NCBI GenBank assembly: GCA_031255035.1
Contig: JAIRTI010000190.1
Location: forward strand, 1-6,015
DNA length: 6,015 nt
From: Desulfovibrio sp.
GTDB taxonomy: Bacteria > Desulfobacterota > Desulfovibrionia > Desulfovibrionales > Desulfovibrionaceae
Direction of reading: 5' to 3'
Below, in pieces: positions 1 through 6,015 of the stretch (position 1 is the stretch's first letter; every line of letters starts with the position of its first letter). Below the pieces are notes generated by a model that saw nothing but the letters and a program-made list of their open reading frames with translations, was not told the DNA's origin and did not search any database. Position numbers and translations under genes: made by a program.

Positions 1-159
1 GCCGAAGCCAGGGCCTGCGGCGTCGCCTGCCTGGACGGGCTGACTTTTTTCGCGGCCCAGGCCTCGGCGCAACTCAGGCTCTGGACGGGCGCGTCCGTGC
101 CTGTCGCGACGCTGCGAACATACGCCGACGAGCTGATAACGCCTGAAACGACCGTCTGA
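1..159 (+). CDS. aroE: Shikimate dehydrogenase, C-terminal end (5' truncated by window)
   Basis: The first 52 codons are open in frame 1 and end at TGA 157-159. The peptide carries a pattern typical of the C-terminus of AroE: a DGL turn at residues 12-14, then FFAAQAS with a Gln at residue 20, then LRLWTG at 25-30. In AroE this Gln belongs to the helix that closes over the shikimate site. The enzyme reduces 3-dehydroshikimate to shikimate with NADPH in the cytoplasmic pathway to chorismate. The catalytic Lys/Asp pair and the nucleotide-binding part lie outside the window, so the call rests on this short signature alone. The next gene starts 35 bases downstream on the same strand with no terminator visible between them, so the two may be cotranscribed. 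A quinate/shikimate dehydrogenase paralogue cannot be excluded. Confidence 0.72.
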   Translation, partial: AEARACGVACLDGLTFFAAQASAQLRLWTGASVPVATLRTYADELITPETTV

Positions 160-194
160 GGGCAAAGCTCGGCTTGTGACCGGACGCGGGCGCC

Positions 195-1322
195 ATGAGA
201 AAAACAGCCCCCAAATACCCCCGCCGGGGGACAATCCTGAAAAGGCGTTTCCTTTCGCAAGGACTGCTCTTGCTGTTCGGCATCGGTCTGGCGCTTTTCT
301 ATGTCCTGATGAACGCCGCCCCTTCCGGTGATGAAAACGCGGCTCTCGACCAGTTGGTCGAATCTCTTGAAAAGACGCCTGGGGCGAGAACGGAAGACGC
401 TCCGGAGCAAGCCGGCGTCGATCCCGAGCCGTCCCCGGCGTCCGCCGCTCCCAGCGTAGCGCCGGACGGTTCCAAGACAAGCGCCGGGACCAAAGCGCAG
501 CCCTCTTCCCGGCCGGAGGCCGTGGAGGCAAACGCGCCCTTCGCCGCCATGAGCCTGGACGCCGCAGCCGTCGATCTGGCGCGACGTTACGCGGGCAAGG
601 CCCCCAGCGAATGGGGAGAGCGCCTGCCGGGCATAACGACGCGCCTGAACGTGGAAGCGGGCGGCACGAACGCCGCCGGTGCGGAAGGTCTGGTCCTGGC
701 CCTGACTCTGGACGCTTGCGGAGGGAAAAAAGGCGTCAGTTACGACGCCGGCCTGATCGACTTTCTGCGGGAGCGGCGCGTTCCGGCCACCATCTTCGTC
801 ACCTCGATCTGGCTGCGGGATCACCCCGAAGAGGTCCGGGCCCTGGCCGCCGACCCGCTTTTTGAAATCGCGGCCCACGGTGCCCGGCATAGACCGTGTT
901 CGGTCAACGGCAAAAGCGTGTACGGCATAAAGGGCACGGCTTCGGTGGCGGATCTGGTGCGCGAGGTAGACGGCAACGCCAGGGATATTGCGCGCTCGAC
1001 CGGGAGAAGGCCGCGCTGGTTTCGAGCCGGGACTGCCTATTACGACGATATCGCCGTAAGCGTCATCCGCGACCTGGGCCTTGGCATAGCCGGTTACAGC
1101 ATCGCCGGCGACGAGGGCGCGACCCTTTCCGCCGACAGGGTGACCAAAAAACTGCTGGCGGCCCGGAACGGCGATATCCTGCTTCTGCATATGAACAAAC
1201 CCCAAAGCGGCGCCCGCGAAGGCCTGAAAAAGGCCTTGCCGGTTCTGGTTCAGCGCGGAGCGCGTTTTGTGCGCCTCTCAGATATCCCCTCCGCCTTCAA
1301 AGCCGGCGCAAAAAGCTCATAA
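195..1322 (+). CDS. Membrane-anchored divergent polysaccharide deacetylase (NodB-like)
   Basis: The protein has 375 residues. A basic N-terminus (residues 1-18) leads into one hydrophobic segment at about 19-40, so it is probably anchored in the inner membrane with its catalytic domain in the periplasm. An Ala/Pro/Ser-rich low-complexity linker (about 42-118) precedes a NodB-type domain at about 165-365. Recognisable family motifs are LTLDACGG (170-177, in place of TFDDGP), HGARH (228-232, the His pair that binds metal), WFRAG (275-279, in place of RPPYG) and ILLLHM (328-333, with the C-terminal catalytic-type His332). Family members remove acetyl groups from N-acetylated sugars in peptidoglycan or exopolysaccharide; the substrate here is unknown. 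The second Asp of motif 1 is replaced by Ala174. The only two cysteines, 175 and 235, flank the active-site motifs. ATG 195 is the first start after an in-frame stop (TGA 177-179), with no clear ribosome binding site. The gene sits 35 bases after the aroE-like end. Confidence 0.85.
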   Translation: MRKTAPKYPRRGTILKRRFLSQGLLLLFGIGLALFYVLMNAAPSGDENAALDQLVESLEKTPGARTEDAPEQAGVDPEPSPASAAPSVAPDGSKTSAGTKAQPSSRPEAVEANAPFAAMSLDAAAVDLARRYAGKAPSEWGERLPGITTRLNVEAGGTNAAGAEGLVLALTLDACGGKKGVSYDAGLIDFLRERRVPATIFVTSIWLRDHPEEVRALAADPLFEIAAHGARHRPCSVNGKSVYGIKGTASVADLVREVDGNARDIARSTGRRPRWFRAGTAYYDDIAVSVIRDLGLGIAGYSIAGDEGATLSADRVTKKLLAARNGDILLLHMNKPQSGAREGLKKALPVLVQRGARFVRLSDIPSAFKAGAKSS

Positions 1323-1350
1323 TGAGAATTGCCGCCTTTTCAGCATTATC

Positions 1351-1380
1351 TTGCCAAATAGCATGTATAGGGAGTAAATT
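1351..1380 (+). promoter_or_regulatory. Candidate sigma70-type promoter for the CstA-family gene
   Basis: TTGCCA (1351-1356, 5 of 6 to the -35 consensus) lies 18 bases before TAAATT (1375-1380, 4 of 6 to the -10 consensus). It sits in an AT-rich pocket of the 164-base gap after the deacetylase gene, about 105 bases before the transporter start. No CRP-like palindrome was seen, although E. coli cstA is known to be catabolite controlled. The rest of the gap (1381-1473) holds nothing else I recognise. Confidence 0.4.
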
Positions 1381-1473
1381 AACACTGGCTCTTTTATGAC
1401 CCTTGCTTCAGGGCTCTTCCGCCGCCGTTGCCAAGGCGTTTGCGCCCGTTCACCTCTGACCCGTTCTGCCGTA

Positions 1474-1480
1474 AAAGGAG
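1474..1480 (+). promoter_or_regulatory. Ribosome binding site of the CstA-family gene
   Basis: AAAGGAG ends six bases before ATG 1487. This is a near-perfect Shine-Dalgarno match and fixes the start codon. Confidence 0.85.
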
Positions 1481-1486
1481 ACGCCT

Positions 1487-2977
1487 ATGCCGAGTTTTGT
1501 CTATTTTCTGCTGGCCGCCGGCGCTCTGAGCGCGGGCTACATCCTGTATAGCCGCGTGGCCGAAAAACTGTTCGGCGTTGATTATTGTCGGGCAACCCCG
1601 GCGCACACCATGGCCGACGGCGTTGACTACATCAAACTGCCCCCGGCCAAACTCTTTCTCATCCAATTGTTGAATATCGCCGGCGTGGGCCCGGTATTCG
1701 GGCCTATTTTAGGCGCCCTTTACGGTCCGAGCGCCTTGCTCTGGATTGTCCTCGGCGCCATTTTCGCGGGCGGCATGCACGACTACTTTTCCGGCATGAT
1801 GAGCATCCGCTACGACGGCAAGTCCATCCCCGACGTGGTGGGCTATACCCTCGGAAACGGCTTCAAACAGTTTATGCGGGCGTTTTCCATCATCCTGCTG
1901 GTGCTGGTGGGCGTGGTTTTCGTGGCCGCTCCGGCCGGTCTCCTGGCTCAGCTTACCCCCGACTGGATGGACCTGACCTTCTGGGTCATCATCATCTTTA
2001 TTTATTATTTTCTGGCGACGGTTCTGCCCATTGACGTGATCATCGCCCGGCTGTACCCGATCTTTGCCGTGGTGCTGATCGTCATGGCCGTTGGCGTTGC
2101 CGGCGGACTCATCGTTAAGGGCTATGCGTTTTACGAATGGCCCCTGCCCGAAGGCGCAAGCTTCTGGAGCAACCAGCATCCCCAGGGCCTGCCGATGTGG
2201 CCGCTGATGTTCATTACCATCGCCTGCGGGGCTTTGTCCGGCTTCCACGCCACGCAGTCGCCGCTCATGTCCCGTTGCGCCCCTGACGAAAAATGTGGCC
2301 GGGGCGTCTTCTATGGCGCGATGATTGCCGAAGGCCTCATCGCCCTTATCTGGGCCACCGCCGGCATGACCTTTTATGAAAGCGCCCCGGCCCTGCTTGA
2401 GGCGCTCGGACCCAAGACCAACGCGGCCATGGTCGTCAACGAGGTCTGCATGACCCTGCTGGGCCCCGTGGGCGGGGTGCTCGCCATTCTGGGCGTTGTG
2501 GTCCTGCCCATCACCTCGGGCGACACGGCCTTCAGGGCCGCGCGTCTGGTCATTGCCGACTTCACGCGCATCAACCAGAGCAAGCCCGTGTCGCGCCTGA
2601 TGATCGCGGTGCCGCTCTTCGTCATCGGCGGCATTTTGTCGCAAGTTGACTTCAACATTATCTGGCGCTACTTCGGCTGGTCGAACCAGACCCTGGCCAC
2701 CATCGTGCTCTGGTCCGCCGCGGCCTATGTCGTCCGGCGCGGGGGCATGCACTGGCTCATCAGCCTGCCGGCCACCTTCATGACGGCCGTGGTCATCGCC
2801 TATATCTGCAACGCCAAGATCGGCCTCAATCTCGACTACACGCTGTCCGTATACATGGGATGCGGAACGGCGGTCGTGGCGCTGGGGCTTTTCCTGGTCA
2901 TGCGCAACTGGTTCCGCGCCAATGTGCCGCTGGAATTGGAGTCTGCCGGGCGAATAAAGCGTTTCACTTCACCATAA
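1487..2977 (+). CDS. cstA: CstA-family carbon starvation protein / probable pyruvate-type transporter
   Basis: This 496-residue integral membrane protein has roughly 13 hydrophobic segments (about 4-22, 57-79, 83-104, 132-154, 162-180, 187-210, 237-254, 274-296, 322-341, 369-387, 398-416, 421-441, 452-472). Family signatures seen are LNIAGVGPVFGPILGA (62-77), FAGGMHDYFSGMMSIR (93-108), SGFHATQSPLMSRC (251-264) and PITSGDTAFRAARL (341-354). E. coli CstA and BtsT are about 700 residues and import pyruvate (BtsT by proton symport) and, for CstA, also peptides in starvation. The present protein is the compact form seen in many anaerobes, lacking extra C-terminal helices, so pyruvate or a similar small carboxylate is the likely substrate but is not proven. 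It has its own candidate promoter and a strong Shine-Dalgarno site, and ends at TAA 2975-2977 just before a hairpin terminator. It looks monocistronic. The symbol is given at family level. Confidence 0.88.
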   Translation: MPSFVYFLLAAGALSAGYILYSRVAEKLFGVDYCRATPAHTMADGVDYIKLPPAKLFLIQLLNIAGVGPVFGPILGALYGPSALLWIVLGAIFAGGMHDYFSGMMSIRYDGKSIPDVVGYTLGNGFKQFMRAFSIILLVLVGVVFVAAPAGLLAQLTPDWMDLTFWVIIIFIYYFLATVLPIDVIIARLYPIFAVVLIVMAVGVAGGLIVKGYAFYEWPLPEGASFWSNQHPQGLPMWPLMFITIACGALSGFHATQSPLMSRCAPDEKCGRGVFYGAMIAEGLIALIWATAGMTFYESAPALLEALGPKTNAAMVVNEVCMTLLGPVGGVLAILGVVVLPITSGDTAFRAARLVIADFTRINQSKPVSRLMIAVPLFVIGGILSQVDFNIIWRYFGWSNQTLATIVLWSAAAYVVRRGGMHWLISLPATFMTAVVIAYICNAKIGLNLDYTLSVYMGCGTAVVALGLFLVMRNWFRANVPLELESAGRIKRFTSP

Positions 2978-2982
2978 ACAGC

Positions 2983-3010
2983 AAGGGGCCGGCAAAACCG
3001 GCCCTTTTGC
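2983..3010. terminator. Intrinsic terminator shared by convergent cstA and tgt
   Basis: A perfect 7-bp stem GGGCCGG (2986-2992) / CCGGCCC (2998-3004) encloses the loop CAAAA. On the + strand it is followed by TTTTGCTT, a usable U-run that begins 27 bases past the cstA stop codon. On the - strand the stem is followed by CCTTGCTG, a poorer U-run, so it should work best for cstA; for tgt it may act weakly. The tgt stop codon abuts the hairpin. Confidence 0.8.
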
Positions 3011-4141
<1,131 letters not shown>

Positions 4142-4181
4142 TCAGGACAAAAGGAATTCGGACGCCGGGCCGGAAAGGCGC

Positions 4182-4213
4182 GGGGACGGGACCCTGCGTC
4201 GGGTCTCGTCCCC
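4182..4213 (-). terminator. 13-bp hairpin between fabI and tgt (possible weak terminator)
   Basis: Arms 4182-4194 and 4201-4213 pair over 13 bp with a single G-T wobble, around a 6-base loop. The hairpin starts 13 bases after the fabI stop codon. In the fabI direction it is followed by GCGCCTTTCC, not by a true U-run. It could be a leaky terminator, an attenuator or an mRNA-stabilising end that lets some transcripts continue into tgt. Confidence 0.5.
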
Positions 4214-4226
4214 TTTCCGAACGCTG

Positions 4227-5000
4227 TCAGGCGATCTGGATGCCCGAGGTATGGTAGCCCGCGTCGACAAAGATGATATCGCCGGAAATGCCGGAGGCCA
4301 GAGGCGAAACCAGGAACAGGGCGGCGTTGCCCACTTCGTCGATGGTGACGTTCTTTTTGAGGGGCGTGTACCGCTCGATATGGTTCAGGATTTTGTGGAA
4401 GTCCGAAATGCCGGAAGCGGCCAGGGTCTTGATGGGCCCGGCGCTGATGGCGTTGATGCGGATGCCGCGCTCGCCGAGGTCGTAGGCCAGATAGCGGACC
4501 GAAGCTTCAAGAGCGGCTTTGGCCACGCCCATGACGTTGTAGTTGGTGATCTGCTTTTGCGCGCCGTAATAGGTGAGCGTGAGCACGGAAGCGTCATCGT
4601 TGAGCACGGGTTCGAAATGCTTACAGATGGCCACCAGAGAGAAGGCCGAAACGTCCAGGGCCAGGGCGAAACCCGCGCGCGAGGTGTCGATATAGCGGCC
4701 CTGCAGGTCGTCACGGTTGGCGAAGGCCACGGCGTGGATGATGATGTCGGCTTTGCCCCAATGCCCCTTTACGGTTTCGACGGCCGCCGCGATATCCTCG
4801 TCGCGCGAAGCGTCGCAGGGAAAGGTGAAGGCGGCGCCGAGTTCCTTGGCAATGGGCTCCACCCGTTTTTTCAGGGCTTCGCCCAGCCAGGACAGGGCGA
4901 TGTCAGCGCCGTTGTCGCGCAGGGCTTTGGCAATGCCGTAGGCAATGCTCCGGTTGTTGGCTACGCCGAAAATGACGGCTTTTTTTCCCGCTAACAGCAT
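4227..5000 (-). CDS. fabI: Enoyl-[acyl-carrier-protein] reductase I (NADH)
   Basis: The product has 257 residues with a short-chain dehydrogenase Rossmann fold. FabI reduces trans-2-enoyl-ACP to acyl-ACP, the last step of each round of type II fatty acid elongation in the cytoplasm. The nucleotide site reads GVANNRSIAYGIA (12-24). The catalytic pattern is Tyr144-(9 residues)-Tyr154-(6 residues)-Lys161, matching Tyr146/Tyr156/Lys163 of E. coli. AISAGPIKTLAASGISDF (184-201) and the C-terminal FVDAGYH (244-250) are also typical. At the triclosan site, Met157 and Phe201 match E. coli Met159 and Phe203, while Ala92 stands where E. coli has Gly93; Ala is also normal there in Staphylococcus and Helicobacter FabI as I recall them, so no resistance is implied. 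I chose ATG 5000 over the longer frame from 5039 because AAGGAG lies seven bases before it, and because the 13 extra residues are hydrophilic and absent from the family. Confidence 0.97.
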   Translation of the reverse strand: MLLAGKKAVIFGVANNRSIAYGIAKALRDNGADIALSWLGEALKKRVEPIAKELGAAFTFPCDASRDEDIAAAVETVKGHWGKADIIIHAVAFANRDDLQGRYIDTSRAGFALALDVSAFSLVAICKHFEPVLNDDASVLTLTYYGAQKQITNYNVMGVAKAALEASVRYLAYDLGERGIRINAISAGPIKTLAASGISDFHKILNHIERYTPLKKNVTIDEVGNAALFLVSPLASGISGDIIFVDAGYHTSGIQIA

Positions 5001-5007
5001 ATGTTCG

Positions 5008-5013
5008 CTCCTT
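5008..5013 (-). promoter_or_regulatory. Ribosome binding site that sets the fabI start
   Basis: On the - strand AAGGAG is followed by seven bases and then ATG 5000-4998. It supports the 257-residue form over a start 13 codons upstream at 5039, which has no such site. Confidence 0.85.
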
Positions 5014-5041
5014 GGCTGTCTGTCATGTTCATGCTGCATGG

Positions 5042-5070
5042 CCTATAAAGCAAAAATAAACAAATTGCCA
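5042..5070 (-). promoter_or_regulatory. Weak candidate promoter of fabI
   Basis: Read on the - strand, TGGCAA (5070-5065) and TATAGG (5047-5042) are 17 bases apart in an AT-rich pocket. The -35 element matches only 3 of 6 consensus bases and the -10 element 4 of 6. If it is used, transcription would start near 5035, inside the longer alternative frame, which again favours the start at 5000. Confidence 0.3.
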
Positions 5071-5109
5071 GCGCTGCCGGACAGCCTGCCGGGGCAACAA
5101 GAAAAAGGA

Positions 5110-5210
5110 CCTCCGGCGGACCCCCATTCGCCAGTTGTGAAAGGCAATGCCTCCGGCGGCCGGGGCGCTGCCCCGGACCCCGCCGGGGGAAATGATTTCC
5201 CCCGGACCCC
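5110..5210. repeat. GC-rich palindromic intergenic module with a partial copy
   Basis: CCTCCGGCGG occurs at 5110-5119 and 5150-5159. The second copy continues into a perfect palindromic hairpin at 5160-5176 (7-bp arms CCGGGGC/GCCCCGG, loop GCT) and then ACCCC. The first copy goes straight to ACCCC, as if the 17-base palindrome had been lost or never gained. A second perfect hairpin with 11-base arms lies at 5183-5193 / 5195-5205, centred on G5194. GGACCCC recurs at 5118, 5175 and 5204. The layout is that of a REP/BIME-like intergenic element; I infer it is multicopy in the genome but cannot show that from one window. Confidence 0.7.
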
Positions 5211-5286
5211 CTCAGTTTGGGTTCCGGCCGCGCGTAGCAACAGGGGTGCCACTTCTCAGTCTGGGTTTCGGCTGAACGTATCAACA
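5211..5286. repeat. Imperfect direct repeat pair (32 bases, offset 44)
   Basis: Positions 5211-5242 and 5255-5286 both begin CTCAGT and share TGGGTT, CGGC, CGTA and CAACA in register; 26 of 32 bases are identical without gaps. The pair follows directly on the palindromic module. Its function is unknown. It may be a diverged tandem duplication belonging to the same mosaic element. Confidence 0.65.
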
Positions 5287-5318
5287 AGGCACAACGATCA
5301 GTCACCCAATCGCCGGGT

Positions 5319-5372
5319 CCAGGGACGGAACTGGGGCCGGCAAGGCCCTGGCGGGTGTGGGCGGCGCCCACA
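5319..5372. repeat. Second palindromic module (CCAGGG/CCCTGG plus TGTGGGC/GCCCACA hairpin)
   Basis: CCAGGG (5319-5324) pairs with CCCTGG (5346-5351), and right after it TGTGGGC (5356-5362) and GCCCACA (5366-5372) form a perfect 7-bp stem with loop GGC. This two-hairpin layout resembles intergenic repeats common in GC-rich proteobacterial genomes, but that is recollection, not a search result. Neither hairpin has a U-run, so they are not obvious terminators. Confidence 0.5.
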
Positions 5373-5405
5373 TGCGATCAAATTGGCTTCGACAAAATGA
5401 GAATT

Positions 5406-5463
5406 GCTGCCGACGGCACGGCAGCCTTGACTTTGAACGGCACTTGGCCCATGCTGCCGTTTT
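5406..5463 (+). promoter_or_regulatory. Possible alternative-hairpin leader upstream of ileS
   Basis: GCTGCCG (5406-5412), CGGCAGC (5419-5425) and a second GCTGCCG (5453-5459) compete for pairing. The middle segment can form a 7-bp stem with the first (6-base loop) or an 8-bp stem with the last, which is followed by TTTT (5460-5463) like a terminator. This has the shape of an attenuator, but the second hairpin has a long 27-base loop and the U-run is short. A -35-like TTGACT at 5427-5432 lies inside; if it is the real promoter, it has only a poor -10 (CATGCT, 3 of 6, at 5450-5455) and the attenuator reading would fail. Confidence 0.3.
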
Positions 5464-5485
5464 CCCTCGCGACACTTGTCATATC

Positions 5486-5490
5486 AAGGA
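5486..5490 (+). promoter_or_regulatory. Ribosome binding site of ileS
   Basis: AAGGA ends ten bases before ATG 5501, a slightly long but workable spacing. It supports the start that also matches the family N-terminus. Confidence 0.6.
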
Positions 5491-5500
5491 CAACACCGCC

Positions 5501-6015
5501 ATGAGCGAGTCAAACAAAGTCGATTATAAAAAAACTCTGAACCTGCCCCAGACCGGCTTTCCAATGAAGGCCAATCTGACCCAGCGCGAGCCCGAGACAC
5601 TCAAGCGCTGGGAGCAGGGAAAAGCTTACCGGCACATGGTTGATTCCGGGGGGGACAAGGGCGTTTTCGTCCTGCACGACGGCCCGCCTTACGCCAACGG
5701 GCACATCCACCTGGGCACCGCTCTCAACAAGATCCTCAAGGATATCATCGTCAAGTCGCGCAACATGCAGGGCTTTCGCGCCGAATACGTGCCCGGCTGG
5801 GACTGTCACGGCCTGCCCATTGAGTTGAAAGTCGAGCATGAACTCGGGGACAAGAAAAAGACGCTGCCGGCCCATGTGGTGCGCAAGGTCTGCCGCGACT
5901 ACGCCAACAAGTGGCTGGGCGTGCAGCGCGAGGAATTCAAGCGCCTGGGCGTGCTCGGCGCCTGGGACGACCCCTATATTTCCATGGCCCCCGCTTATGA
6001 GGCGGCGACCGCGCG
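5501..6015 (+). CDS. ileS: Isoleucyl-tRNA synthetase, N-terminal part (3' truncated by window)
   Basis: The first 171 codons are open up to the window edge. The enzyme charges tRNA-Ile with isoleucine in the cytoplasm. The N-terminus carries [15 protein letters not shown] (12-26), a near-universal IleS opening. It is followed by the class I catalytic segment [20 protein letters not shown] (58-77), in which the HIGH motif reads HLGT (70-73), and by [17 protein letters not shown] (96-112), which is highly diagnostic of IleS within the Ile/Val/Leu group. [15 protein letters not shown] (148-162) is also typical. The KMSKS loop, the editing domain and the C-terminal zinc site, if present, lie beyond the window. 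It starts divergently from fabI across the repeat-rich gap. Confidence 0.97.
   Translation, partial: MSESNKVDYKKTLNLPQTGFPMKANLTQREPETLKRWEQGKAYRHMVDSGGDKGVFVLHDGPPYANGHIHLGTALNKILKDIIVKSRNMQGFRAEYVPGWDCHGLPIELKVEHELGDKKKTLPAHVVRKVCRDYANKWLGVQREEFKRLGVLGAWDDPYISMAPAYEAATA

Larger units (their letters stand above)
5001..5500. other. 500-base intergenic region between divergent fabI and ileS
   Basis: I see no convincing gene here. Open frames cross the region on both strands, but they are Pro/Gly/Arg-rich translations of GC palindromes and have no family resemblance. The contents in order are the fabI start signals (5001-5070), a GC-rich palindromic module with a partial copy (5110-5210), an imperfect direct repeat (5211-5286), a second hairpin module (5319-5372), and the ileS leader (5396-5500). 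I looked for a T-box of the kind that controls aminoacyl-tRNA synthetase genes and found no AGGGTGGNACCGCG-like sequence. Confidence 0.7.

Noticed and set aside
1315..1335. Fur-box-like CATAATGAGAAT upstream of cstA
   Set aside because: Only two of three hexamers match and the inverted half is absent; it also overlaps the stop codon of the deacetylase gene.
1709..2752. Long open frame of 347 codons on the - strand inside the CstA-family gene
   Set aside because: It is the antisense shadow of a clear membrane protein gene with strong codon bias. Its translation is hydrophilic, rich in His, Gly and Asp, with no domain.
4500..4720. Triclosan-resistance-type change in FabI (Ala where E. coli has Gly93)
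   Set aside because: Ala is the normal residue in other triclosan-sensitive FabI proteins, and the Met and Phe contacts are kept.
5001..5039. Longer FabI start giving 13 extra residues
   Set aside because: AAGGAG is placed correctly for the start at 5000, the family begins there, and the extension is hydrophilic and untypical.
4991..5400. Open frames on both strands across the fabI-ileS gap (for example 4991-5371 - and 4945-5400 +)
   Set aside because: They are Pro/Gly/Arg-rich translations of GC palindromes, overlap the fabI start, have no ribosome binding site and resemble no family.
5240..5400. T-box riboswitch upstream of ileS, suggested by GGGGTGCCAC at 5243-5252
   Set aside because: The match to the T-box core is poor, no specifier stem or terminator/antiterminator with a U-run follows it, and the sequence is part of an imperfect repeat.

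Overview
The window looks like an ordinary core-genome segment of a GC-rich Gram-negative bacterium. I infer a Desulfovibrio-like member of the Desulfovibrionaceae from the GC-rich coding bias, the type of the proteins (a FabI resembling the Helicobacter form, a compact CstA-family transporter, a bacterial Tgt, IleS), and GC-rich palindromic modules in the intergenic DNA of a kind I associate with such genomes. This assignment comes from pattern recognition, not from a search.

Layout, left to right. (1) Positions 1-159 hold the 3' end of a + strand gene, probably shikimate dehydrogenase (aroE). (2) Positions 195-1322, +, encode a membrane-anchored, probably periplasmic, divergent polysaccharide deacetylase (NodB fold). 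(3) Positions 1487-2977, +, encode a compact CstA-family carbon starvation / pyruvate-type transporter with about 13 membrane segments. (4) A hairpin at 2983-3010 separates it from the convergent gene tgt (3011-4123, -), tRNA-guanine transglycosylase. (5) Upstream of tgt on the same strand lies fabI (4227-5000, -), NADH-dependent enoyl-ACP reductase; a 13-bp hairpin sits in the 103-base gap between them. (6) The 500-base gap 5001-5500 holds no convincing gene. It carries the fabI start region, a cluster of GC-rich palindromes and imperfect direct repeats, and the ileS leader. (7) Positions 5501-6015, +, hold the first 171 codons of isoleucyl-tRNA synthetase (ileS), cut by the window edge.

The genes are mostly unrelated housekeeping functions: aromatic amino acid synthesis, envelope polysaccharide editing, nutrient uptake, queuosine tRNA modification, fatty acid elongation and tRNA charging. 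I see no mobile element, CRISPR array, defence island or biosynthetic cluster, and no evidence for a new multi-gene system. The items most worth a second look are the altered catalytic motif and paired cysteines of the deacetylase, the palindrome-with and palindrome-without repeat copies between fabI and ileS, and three mutually exclusive pairing segments in the ileS leader.
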